Position numbers and translations under genes: made by a program
NCBI GenBank assembly: GCA_965215765.1
Contig: OZ244118.1
Span: forward strand, 2,666,001 to 2,730,000
DNA from: G965212025 sp965215765
GTDB taxonomy: Bacteria; Pseudomonadota; Gammaproteobacteria; Poriferisulfidales; Oxydemutatoraceae
DNA length: 64,000 bases
Direction of reading: 5' to 3'
Notes under the pieces: model-generated
What the model saw: only the letters and a program-made list of their open reading frames with translations
The model's database searches: none
What the model was told of the DNA's origin: nothing
Shown: positions 8,435-16,992 of the stretch, piece after piece
Numbering within the stretch: the stretch's first letter is position 1
How the letters are laid out: each line of letters opens with the position of its first letter

Positions 8435-10530
8435 TGCCCAGAACCGACACCCTGCTTGTTGAAATTGGAACCGAAGAGTTGCCGCCCGCTTTTCAGCATG
8501 AACTGGCAGAATCACTGGCTGAAAAACTTGGAGAGGCCTTAGGAGACGCGGGACTTGCGTTTGCCGGCAAAAAGTTCTTTTCGACTCCACGGCGTCTGGC
8601 GGTGCTGTTTTACAAACTCGAAGCATCCCAAAAAGAAACAAACAAACGAGTTACGGGACCGCCTCTGGAAAACGCTTTTGATGAGTCTGGTAATGCGAAA
8701 GCGGCGGCGATTGGGTTTGCCAAAAAGTTTAATGTTCACCCTGATGTGCTGATACGCGATGAAAAGACCGGGAGACTGGCTTGCGATGTTCACGTTCCGG
8801 GGTTGACAGTTGACGTGCTTTTCCCTGAAGTGCTCAAAAAGGCAGTGCAGCACCTGCATCTACACACAAAAATGCGATGGGGAGCACATCCCTTCGAATT
8901 TGTGCGCCCGGTACGCTGGCTTTGTGTGCTGCACGGTGCCAGAGAAATCAAAATGGAGTTATTCGGGATTCAATCAAGTCGCTGCACATGCGGTCATATT
9001 CACCATATGCCTGACGCACTTTCGCTCCGGGAAGCGGACGATTATCAGCGCGTTTTGAGAGAGCAGGGTAAAGTTGAGGTTGACCCGTCTGTCCGGCGTG
9101 AAAAAATTCTTGATGACGCGCGAAATGCCGCCAACAAGGCGGGGGGACACCTGCGCGAGTCCGAAAGGCTGCTGGATGAAGTGGTCGCAATGGTCGAATG
9201 GCCGCTCGTGGTGGCAGGGAGTTTCGACAAGCGCTTCCTGTCTCTTCCCCACGAAGTCATTTTGGAAACCCTGGAAAAAACGCTGAAAGCCTTTGGCGTC
9301 AGCAGTAGCAAGGGAGAATTGATGCCGGGCTTCATCATCGCGGCAAACGTAGCAAGTAAAGACCCAAGTCGCATTCGCATTGGCTATGAAAAAGTCGCCC
9401 ATCCACGTCTGGAAGATGCGTTGTTTTTTTATGAACAGGACGGGAAGAAATCTCTGACAGACCGCCAAGAGGGGCTGAATGGCATCTCGTTTTTAAGCGG
9501 ACAGGGTTCCTTGGCCGAAAAAACGCAACGTGTTTCCGAGCTGGCTCTTCAGCTCGCTCCGCTATGCGGTGCGGATCCCGGCGTGACTAAAGACGCCGCA
9601 CTCCTGTGTAAGACCGACCTGCTGACCGATATGGTGAGGGAATACCCCACCCTGCAAGGAACCATCGGCAAATATTATGCGCTGCGTGACGGCTTGCCTG
9701 CGACAGTGGCCATCGCCATAGAGGAACACCTGTTGCCACGCCAGTCCGGAGATACGTTGGCTGAAACTCCGGCCGGAATTTGCCTCGCGCTCGCTGACCG
9801 CCTGGACAGTCTGGTCGGTATTTTCTCCACGGGCTACAAGGCTGTCGGTTCCAGTGATCCTTTGGGAGCACGGCGGGTGGCACTGGGGATTCTGCGTATT
9901 TTGGTAGAGAAAGGCATCCACCTTTCAATCCATGACTGGCTTGAACGCGCACGACAAATCTCTTGTCGACCGGATTCGCCGAAGCTAAGCGGCACAACAG
10001 GAATTTTCCTTTACGAACGATTCAAGACTTGGTGCACGGAGCGTGGTTCGTCTCGCGCCCACGTCAGCGCGGTGTGGCTCAGCTCAGCGTATGACTTTTA
10101 CGATGCCAGCCTACGCTTGTCTGCGCTCGAACAGTTCATGCAATCTTCCCAAGCCGTCAAATTAGCAGAAGTCAGCAAGCGCATCCGGAACATTTTGCGC
10201 AAAGCACCACAAACGTGCGTCAACCCGAACCGTTTTCAGCAGGAAGCTGAAAGAGCGCTTTACGAGCATTCCAAAGAATGTGGCTTAAAAGTTAAGGCAC
10301 TATGCGCCGAGCGTAAGTATTTTGACGCCATGCGGGAGCTTGCGCGCCTGAGTGAGCCGCTTGACAGATTCTTTGTCGACGTAATGGTGTTGTGCGAAGA
10401 CCGGGAACTGCGTGACAATCGCCTGGGATTGCTGGGTAGCCTGGAATTATTGTTCCTCGAAATAGCTGATTTCTCCCAAGTCGCCTCTGTAGCCCGGGAA
10501 AAGGAAGGCCCCCGAACCGCGCGTTCATGA
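8434..10530 (+). CDS. glyS: Glycyl-tRNA synthetase beta subunit
   Basis: Beta subunit of the tetrameric glycyl-tRNA synthetase; it supplies tRNA binding. The N terminus (TLLVEIGTEELPPAFQHEL) is the classic GlyS start, and other family blocks follow, such as MRWGAHPFEFVRPVRW, RHEVILETLEKTLKAFGV-like sequence near residue 270, and DPLGARRVALGILRIL near 470. The C-terminal part is a DALR-like helical tRNA-binding region. At 698 residues it has the normal length. It overlaps glyQ by one base, and its stop lies inside a long hairpin shared with the convergent RCC1 gene. Confidence 0.97.
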   Translation: MPRTDTLLVEIGTEELPPAFQHELAESLAEKLGEALGDAGLAFAGKKFFSTPRRLAVLFYKLEASQKETNKRVTGPPLENAFDESGNAKAAAIGFAKKFNVHPDVLIRDEKTGRLACDVHVPGLTVDVLFPEVLKKAVQHLHLHTKMRWGAHPFEFVRPVRWLCVLHGAREIKMELFGIQSSRCTCGHIHHMPDALSLREADDYQRVLREQGKVEVDPSVRREKILDDARNAANKAGGHLRESERLLDEVVAMVEWPLVVAGSFDKRFLSLPHEVILETLEKTLKAFGVSSSKGELMPGFIIAANVASKDPSRIRIGYEKVAHPRLEDALFFYEQDGKKSLTDRQEGLNGISFLSGQGSLAEKTQRVSELALQLAPLCGADPGVTKDAALLCKTDLLTDMVREYPTLQGTIGKYYALRDGLPATVAIAIEEHLLPRQSGDTLAETPAGICLALADRLDSLVGIFSTGYKAVGSSDPLGARRVALGILRILVEKGIHLSIHDWLERARQISCRPDSPKLSGTTGIFLYERFKTWCTERGSSRAHVSAVWLSSAYDFYDASLRLSALEQFMQSSQAVKLAEVSKRIRNILRKAPQTCVNPNRFQQEAERALYEHSKECGLKVKALCAERKYFDAMRELARLSEPLDRFFVDVMVLCEDRELRDNRLGLLGSLELLFLEIADFSQVASVAREKEGPRTARS

Positions 10531-10566
10531 CTTTCCTGTTGCCTTCGTCGCAACAGGGAAGTCATG
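10526..10566. terminator. Long hairpin between convergent glyS and RCC1 gene
   Basis: A stem of about 17 base pairs (10526-10542 with 10550-10566, one G-T wobble) closes a 7-base loop CTTCGTC. It starts inside the last codons of glyS and ends just before the stop of the reverse-strand gene, so it probably terminates transcription from both sides. Confidence 0.7.
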
Positions 10567-10574
10567 AAACTGCC

Positions 10575-13500
10575 TTATTTGAGGTAAGCCCCTTGCAAGA
10601 TGGCGCGCAAAGAAACACCGGCCGCATTTTTGCGACCTGTTAACTCATAATTTTCGTCTGAGTCGCCCTCACTTGGTGGCTGGCTGGTGCTTAGCACCAA
10701 ATGGAATGGACCTTGGGCACCGTCAGGAAAAACAAATAAGGGGCGTCTTCCGCTGGCAACCAAACGATCGCTCAAAACTTTCCCATTGGCACCCACAAGC
10801 TGCGCGCGCAGTCCCCTTGCAGAAGAGACGGCATTGAACGTCAACGCGCCTGTCTCACTCCGGCTCACAGTCGTGGTTGACAGCTGATAACTTGACAGTA
10901 CGGGATAGGGAGTGCCTTCTCCCCAGACCAAAATCTGGCCATCTGACAAAATGCCGACACTACGCTCCCCCCCTGCCGCGATCGTCGTAAAGACTGCGCT
11001 GGACGGGCGTACAACTTTTACCGGATCGGAACTCACGAGTTGACGTCCATCACCCAATTGGTGCTGCTCATTCGCACCCCAGCACCACGTGTCTCCCGAC
11101 GCTGTCAAAGCACAGCTGTGCGAAGCACCGGCAGCCACCTGTGTGGCGTACACCTCCCCCGTGGCTGTCGGGAACACCACTTCAGCAGGGCTCAGGAAGC
11201 TGGGAACCTCAGAGCTACTACGTAGAGCTCCATGCACATCGCTTCCCCAGCAAAAAATCTGATTTGATGCAGTCAAGGCACAGGCATGCTCGCCACCGGA
11301 AGTGATGGCTCTTACTTCCGACCCAATCGTCGCGATAAGCGAGGAAATACCCGCGAGCGTTGTGAAAGTAGAAGGAAGCAGTCCGGTCTGCGTTGAGGAA
11401 AAAGTCCCCCAACAGTACACATCCCCTACCAATGACAAGGCGCAGCTATGCGAATCACCTGCAGACACGGACGTAAACGTCGTCACCTCCGGAAATGCCG
11501 GAGAGAAATTCCGGGTATCCGGGTTCGAAAGCCGGTCGCCCAACTGCCCCAGCTCATTACTTCCCCAGCAGTGGACACGCCCGCTTACCGCCAGCGCACA
11601 GCCATGGTTCCGCCCCAGAGCAATCTCCACCGCACGCTCAGGCAATTCCACCAAGCGCTCTGGCGAGGCAACGTCTCCTATATGCCTCGCGTGGCAATGT
11701 ATTTCTCCGTTAGCAAGGAGCAGACAATTTTGACCCCCTCCGGCTACAACCGACACGATGGCGATGGCCGTAGACCGATTTTTAGCAAATTCTGATGGCA
11801 CCAGTGCCGGCAAAAACTGGGCGGCATGATCGGCAATCTGTCTGAATTCATTTGCGCCGGAACAATAAACCCGAGTTGTACTGTACTGGGCGCAAAAGTG
11901 GGCGCGCGCCTCTGCCAGCGTTTGTCTGGCGGTCACGTCCCGACCAACCGTGACCGCCGGCAAAAGCCTGGCGGCCAACGCATATTCGTCGTCTATATTT
12001 GTCGGCTGCACACGTAGCAAATGGCTACTTCCTGATCTCACCTTCATGCTGTGAACCCAGTAGCTGCGGGTGCTGGGGACAAGAAGGTCGCTTCCCCCGT
12101 TCAAAGAAACCGTGAGTGTTGTATCTGTGCTTGAAATTAAATGCAGCAACAGGGTGCGGGTGGCTGCCCCCGGAAATCCGTTTTCGTCTCTGGAGTATCC
12201 TGCGTCGTACTCCTCATCCATAACTTCCTCAAGCGTAACCGTTGCCGTGTTGGTGCGCAAAACGAAATACCTGTCGCCCTGCAACCCCGTCCGCGTTTCG
12301 TTGACGACTGGAGGAGTATCCAATGTATAGACCAAGAGCGCCTGAACACAACTCGGCTGCTTCCCTTCTTCCATGACGCAATACCAGACACTCCCCCCTG
12401 CCTTTGAGGGTTCGATGCGGTATTCGACCGTCACCACGGTCACTGTAGCAGTCGTTAATGTTACTCGGATGGAAGACAGTTCTTCTGCAGAAGATGAATC
12501 AATCATTGAACGGCTCGTCGAAAAGTACACCCCGACCGTAGCGTCTATTTCCGGCCCTGCTATGACCACTTGGTCACGATTGCTGGCGTTAACGCTGTTG
12601 ACGATAATTGCCACAGGTTCGTGGGGTATGCGAATCTGGATGTCGCCCACAATCTCCAGCTTCGCGCCGGCAAAATATTGCTCGCCGACAAGGCTCAGCT
12701 GCAAACGTTCCGAGTCGTAAAACACTGTATCCACGTCTCCGGAAGCGATCAGACCAGGCAAAGCCAGCTTTACTTCTACGAAAGTGCTCCCTGCTGGCCA
12801 CGCCACAGGCGTACTTGATACCACCACACCTGCACCTGCGACTGCTTCAAGCATAAGCAAGCGCTCCTTCTGTACTGCCTCTGCGGCACTTACGCGGATT
12901 GTGAACGCCAGGCCACGCGCCCGACCATCCACGGGGAGTGTTGCCAACTCATAAGCCGCTTTTCTCACCGGCCTGGCTTCTCCCCACAGGGAATAACTTC
13001 CATCGCTGAGGGTCGCCAGACTCAATCTCCCACCTGCCGCAATTTCCACAGCCTCCACAGCCTCCCCTGACACAAGGCTGACCAGTTTCGGGAAAAGAGA
13101 AATTACTGTCTCTCCACTCACCGGCTCCCCGAAAACGTTGCCACCCCAGCACCAGACATCTCCGCTTTCCAATAAGGCGCAACTATGCAACTCACCGGAA
13201 CTGATTGAAACCGCATTTCCCGGCAAGGAAACCCGACCGGGAAAAGGACTCTCGTTTAACACCCCGGTGCCAAGCTGCCCGGAACTGCCATCGCCCCAAC
13301 ACCAAACCCCATGGTCATTTGCCAAGGCACACGTATGCCTCGTCCCGGCGGCAACCTGCTCAACTCGCAATTCACCAAACCCGACTCGCACAGGAGCCAC
13401 GCTGAAGCGAAAAGACGGATGGGTATTTTCTGCACTGACCACAGCGTTCCCTAGCTGCTGATACACATTGCTACCCCAGCAATAGAGCTTGCCGTCAAAC

Positions 13501-16058
13501 AAAGCTGCGCAACTGTGGAATGCCCCGGCAGTCAGCCCCACAACAGCCTGGCTATCAACCAACTCCACCTGGGCAGGAACCGTGCTGGCAGCGGTCGTCT
13601 CGCCACCAAGCTCACCATGATTTCCCCGTCCCCAGCACCAAGTACTGCCGTCACTGGTCAAAGCGCAACTGTGCGCCGTACCCGCCACCACTTCTATCGC
13701 CTGCAGATCATCCCCCAGCGACACCGGAGCAAATTTCGCAAGCATCGTGGTCTGAGAAGGCTGGGCGAGCTGCCCGGAACGATTGTCTCCCCGGCATTGA
13801 ATACCCCCGTCACCACCAAGAAAGCATGCGTAATCCTCGCCAAGAGCCATGCCAGCAACCTTCTCGGAGTCCATAACCCGAATCAGACCGGAAAAATACG
13901 AAATTCGCTTCGAACTGATTTGGCGGTTGACGTTGCTACCGGCACAGTCCACCTGCTCCGATCCCAAAGTACACCAATGGGTGTAAGGCGCCTGTTTGCC
14001 TGCTACGGCCACCGGCAAAAGACGAGCTGAAAAAGCATAAGCTTCATTCTCATCAGAGCGAACTGCAAAGTAGTATTCACCGCTCTCGTGATCCAGACGC
14101 ATGACCTGGTTACTCTTTACCGACAAGCTCTTTGCACCGTACTTCAACGTGGATTGAAGGCTTGCCTTGCTGATCAAATGGATTTGCAAGCTTGCAGCGG
14201 TGGTCGCAAGCGGCTGGTTATTGCTTCCGCCCAGCTCATACTCTGCAACCGTTATTTCCCGGATCACAATCGGCCCGCGACCGGTCTGCAGGTGAAAATA
14301 TTTGTTCCCACGCAAGGCTGTCAGCCTGCTCAAAGTCCCGACATCCTCCATATGGGGAAGATCCGTAGCGAACCGGACTCTCATGTTCTCATCGTAGACA
14401 GCTGCAAAAAGCGTATAGCCCACACCGGTTTCAGGCAAAATAGCGGTTAACACGTTTTCGCCGTCGGCAAAGCGAAGGGTTTGTTCAAAAATCACTTTGC
14501 CATTGGTGCTGACTGCATAAAGAAACACCGGATCCGGTTTCGGCTCGCTCTCCGAGAACAGCGAAAACACACTGTGCCCTTCCCTCTCTATCTGCAGAGG
14601 ACTCCCCGACAGGTGCTGTAAGCGTTGAGGCCGGAAACTTCCGTCTCCCCATCTGAGCCATTGCCCACTTTCTGCGGAAAGCCCGGCAGAACTGAAAGCG
14701 CCCGCAGCGATTTTTGAAAATCTGTACGGTGAACCATCAGATTTCAGCACTCGCAAAGGTTCGGCCGATGCGGCAGCGTTAATGCCGCTGTCCGGAATCA
14801 GCTCTTCACTCTCTGAAGGCCTCTGGCAATAGTATTCAGTACTAGTTGAGGATCTCACCAATGCGCACGAGGGAAAATCATCAGTGGGAAATTCAACAAC
14901 CGTGGTTCCCGTCGGAAGTTCCAATGTCACCGTTTCCGTAGTGCCACGCGTACAGACAACTACTTTTTCACCTTCGTCTGGTCTGGTACACACATACTGC
15001 CCACCCCCCCCTTCATCCGGAGTGACTGGAGCCTGCGAGGGCGTCGAATCGCGTGAAGTGTCCGCAGGATCCAGACCCAATTGGCCTTCAACCCCATAAC
15101 CCCAGCAACGCATCTCCCCATCAGACAAGAGCGCACACGCATGCAAACCACCCAGCGCAATATCAACAACCGTCGTGCTTTCGGGCAAATCCAGTTGAAC
15201 CACTACCGGGTTTGTACTGCTTATGCGTCTGCCGTAACCCAGCTGCCCATAGTCTCCGTTTCCCCAGCAATGCACACTGCTGCCATCAGCCTGACGGGCG
15301 CAACTGAAGTTGTAACCGGCGGCGACCTGACTCACACCGCTCAGGCCAGACACTGTCAGCGGCCGAGTGCTGCGCTCCTGATTGGAACCAAGCTGACCCT
15401 CATGACCATTCCCCCAACAGGCAACGCTTTGGTTTGCAAAGACCGCACAAGCATGATGCCCACCCAGACCGAGACCAGTGACAATCACCGCCCCGTCAGG
15501 AAAAGAAACAGCTTGCGGAACCGTGTTGATTTCCCTCTCTTGCATGCCAACCTGTCCAAAAGTCCCGTAACCCCAACACTGAATTTCACTGCCAGAATTG
15601 GCAATGGCGCACGCGTGATCCCGTCCTGCGTCTAAGTCTGTAAACAATTCCGCATCAGGCGTACGCAACACGAGCGGCACAGAACCTGAGTCAGCTTCCC
15701 CGTTTCCCAGTTGCCCGTAATAGCCATCCCCCCAACACCAAATACTCCCGTTCATCAGAAGCGCGCAAAAATTGCGCTCCCCGCCTACGACTTTTATAAC
15801 GGTACTGTGTGAGAAATCGGCGGTTTCTACCAAAGCCGGAATAAAGCCGGAGGGTAGGTTTGAAACTTGCCTGGCACTGTTTTCACCGGCACAAAAAACC
15901 TTCGAATCTTGCCAGACACAATAGTCGTTGGCAGGAAATTGCTTTCCGAAGCTTAGATTTTCATAAGAGGATGGGGCACCGACAGCTGTGCCCGCCAAAA
16001 CGCATAACGCCAAAACAAGAATTCGGCGTGCGAAAACAAAAGATTCCCTATATTCCAT
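10575..16058 (-). CDS. Giant exported RCC1-repeat protein
   Basis: An 1827-residue protein with a clear signal peptide (ARRILVLALCVLAGTAVGA, cleavage expected near residue 30). It contains three blocks of RCC1-type repeats, roughly residues 60-340, 730-1030 and 1420-1740, with the recurring pattern HxCAL..G.V.CWG.G..GQLG. Between and after them lie beta-rich segments (for example EYYFAVRSDENEAYAFSARLLPVAV and its later partner DDEYALAARLLPAVTVG) that resemble repeated carbohydrate-binding or pre-peptidase-like modules. RCC1 repeats form seven-bladed propellers that bind proteins; in exported bacterial proteins the partner is usually unknown. The ATG at 16058 is preceded by AGGGG at a good distance. 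Many Cys residues suggest oxidative folding outside the cytoplasm. Surface, secreted or periplasmic location is not decided by the sequence. Confidence 0.85.
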   Translation of the reverse strand: MEYRESFVFARRILVLALCVLAGTAVGAPSSYENLSFGKQFPANDYCVWQDSKVFCAGENSARQVSNLPSGFIPALVETADFSHSTVIKVVGGERNFCALLMNGSIWCWGDGYYGQLGNGEADSGSVPLVLRTPDAELFTDLDAGRDHACAIANSGSEIQCWGYGTFGQVGMQEREINTVPQAVSFPDGAVIVTGLGLGGHHACAVFANQSVACWGNGHEGQLGSNQERSTRPLTVSGLSGVSQVAAGYNFSCARQADGSSVHCWGNGDYGQLGYGRRISSTNPVVVQLDLPESTTVVDIALGGLHACALLSDGEMRCWGYGVEGQLGLDPADTSRDSTPSQAPVTPDEGGGGQYVCTRPDEGEKVVVCTRGTTETVTLELPTGTTVVEFPTDDFPSCALVRSSTSTEYYCQRPSESEELIPDSGINAAASAEPLRVLKSDGSPYRFSKIAAGAFSSAGLSAESGQWLRWGDGSFRPQRLQHLSGSPLQIEREGHSVFSLFSESEPKPDPVFLYAVSTNGKVIFEQTLRFADGENVLTAILPETGVGYTLFAAVYDENMRVRFATDLPHMEDVGTLSRLTALRGNKYFHLQTGRGPIVIREITVAEYELGGSNNQPLATTAASLQIHLISKASLQSTLKYGAKSLSVKSNQVMRLDHESGEYYFAVRSDENEAYAFSARLLPVAVAGKQAPYTHWCTLGSEQVDCAGSNVNRQISSKRISYFSGLIRVMDSEKVAGMALGEDYACFLGGDGGIQCRGDNRSGQLAQPSQTTMLAKFAPVSLGDDLQAIEVVAGTAHSCALTSDGSTWCWGRGNHGELGGETTAASTVPAQVELVDSQAVVGLTAGAFHSCAALFDGKLYCWGSNVYQQLGNAVVSAENTHPSFRFSVAPVRVGFGELRVEQVAAGTRHTCALANDHGVWCWGDGSSGQLGTGVLNESPFPGRVSLPGNAVSISSGELHSCALLESGDVWCWGGNVFGEPVSGETVISLFPKLVSLVSGEAVEAVEIAAGGRLSLATLSDGSYSLWGEARPVRKAAYELATLPVDGRARGLAFTIRVSAAEAVQKERLLMLEAVAGAGVVVSSTPVAWPAGSTFVEVKLALPGLIASGDVDTVFYDSERLQLSLVGEQYFAGAKLEIVGDIQIRIPHEPVAIIVNSVNASNRDQVVIAGPEIDATVGVYFSTSRSMIDSSSAEELSSIRVTLTTATVTVVTVEYRIEPSKAGGSVWYCVMEEGKQPSCVQALLVYTLDTPPVVNETRTGLQGDRYFVLRTNTATVTLEEVMDEEYDAGYSRDENGFPGAATRTLLLHLISSTDTTLTVSLNGGSDLLVPSTRSYWVHSMKVRSGSSHLLRVQPTNIDDEYALAARLLPAVTVGRDVTARQTLAEARAHFCAQYSTTRVYCSGANEFRQIADHAAQFLPALVPSEFAKNRSTAIAIVSVVAGGGQNCLLLANGEIHCHARHIGDVASPERLVELPERAVEIALGRNHGCALAVSGRVHCWGSNELGQLGDRLSNPDTRNFSPAFPEVTTFTSVSAGDSHSCALSLVGDVYCWGTFSSTQTGLLPSTFTTLAGISSLIATIGSEVRAITSGGEHACALTASNQIFCWGSDVHGALRSSSEVPSFLSPAEVVFPTATGEVYATQVAAGASHSCALTASGDTWCWGANEQHQLGDGRQLVSSDPVKVVRPSSAVFTTIAAGGERSVGILSDGQILVWGEGTPYPVLSSYQLSTTTVSRSETGALTFNAVSSARGLRAQLVGANGKVLSDRLVASGRRPLFVFPDGAQGPFHLVLSTSQPPSEGDSDENYELTGRKNAAGVSLRAILQGAYLK

Positions 16059-16215
16059 AGCAAAGCACCCCTGCCTTATGACTCGCCTGATGCAACCTCA
16101 CACCCACCTCTCCCTCCAAAAAAGGGACTCTTCACCAAAGACCGAAGCACGTCCATCACGGCACCGGCAAAACACGAACACTGCCATTTGAAAATGAGAG
16201 TGTTCAATAAATTCG

Positions 16216-16833
16216 TTAGTTATACGTCAGTACAGCGCGCCTGTTCAAAGTGTTGGCAACTTCGTCAGTACCGGAAGCGGCCGGGCGTTCTTTACCGTAG
16301 CTGGCTACCGTGAGTTGGCTGCGTGGCGCACCCAGACCAACCATCAGGCTTTCAACCTCATGTGCCCTGCGCAAAGCAAGCTCATAGTTGTACTGCCCGG
16401 AAGCCACTCCGTCTGTATGACCTGCAATATTTAAAATCTCAGACGGATTCGCACGCAGGTAATCAGCATGCTTTTGCAACTCACCGATGTAAGAAGCCGG
16501 CACGGTCAAGCTCTTGTATTCAAAATAGACCGTAGTATCGGGAGGAGCCACATCTTGCATCGCGTCAGAGCCACTTTGGGGGCCATCTCCATAGTCATCA
16601 ATCTCCAGCGTTTCCTCTTCTATCTCCACTATATTGCCGTCTTCATCCACGTAAATTACATCCTCATCTGTGTAAATCACATCCTCGTCCGGCGCATCCA
16701 TCATCTCTTCAGAAATATAGTCTTCCTCCTGCTCATCGTCACCGCCGAACAGATCCCAATCAAGCAGGCTGGAACACGCCGATAAGCTAAGCGACAAAGC
16801 AAAAACCAAAAGCAGTCTGTAAATTCCCGGCAT
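16216..16833 (-). CDS. OmpA/Pal-family peptidoglycan-binding lipoprotein
   Basis: The protein starts with a lipoprotein signal (YRLLLVFALSLSLSACSS, lipobox LSAC), followed by a strongly acidic linker (EDDYISEEMMDAPDEDVIY-like repeats of DEDVIY) and a C-terminal OmpA-like domain. The domain shows the peptidoglycan-binding pattern NIAGHTDGVASGQYNYELALRRA and ends with NTLNRRAVLTY. About 205 residues. I chose the ATG at 16833 because GGAG lies 7 bases before it; the upstream TTG is less likely. It is Pal-like, but no tol genes are nearby, so I do not call it Pal. It probably tethers the outer membrane to peptidoglycan; the acidic linker may bind cations. Confidence 0.85.
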   Translation of the reverse strand: MPGIYRLLLVFALSLSLSACSSLLDWDLFGGDDEQEEDYISEEMMDAPDEDVIYTDEDVIYVDEDGNIVEIEEETLEIDDYGDGPQSGSDAMQDVAPPDTTVYFEYKSLTVPASYIGELQKHADYLRANPSEILNIAGHTDGVASGQYNYELALRRAHEVESLMVGLGAPRSQLTVASYGKERPAASGTDEVANTLNRRAVLTYN

Positions 16834-16992
16834 GTCTAAACTCCGCAACAAATGGGCTAAACCCTCAAAATATATCGGGCGTAAGCCTGAGCTTGCACCT
16901 CAACCCGTATTGCACCATGAATTGAAAAAAAACGCAAACAACCGAGCACTGTAAAAACTTTGAAAGCCCTGGGATGCCCCCTTGCGCGTACT

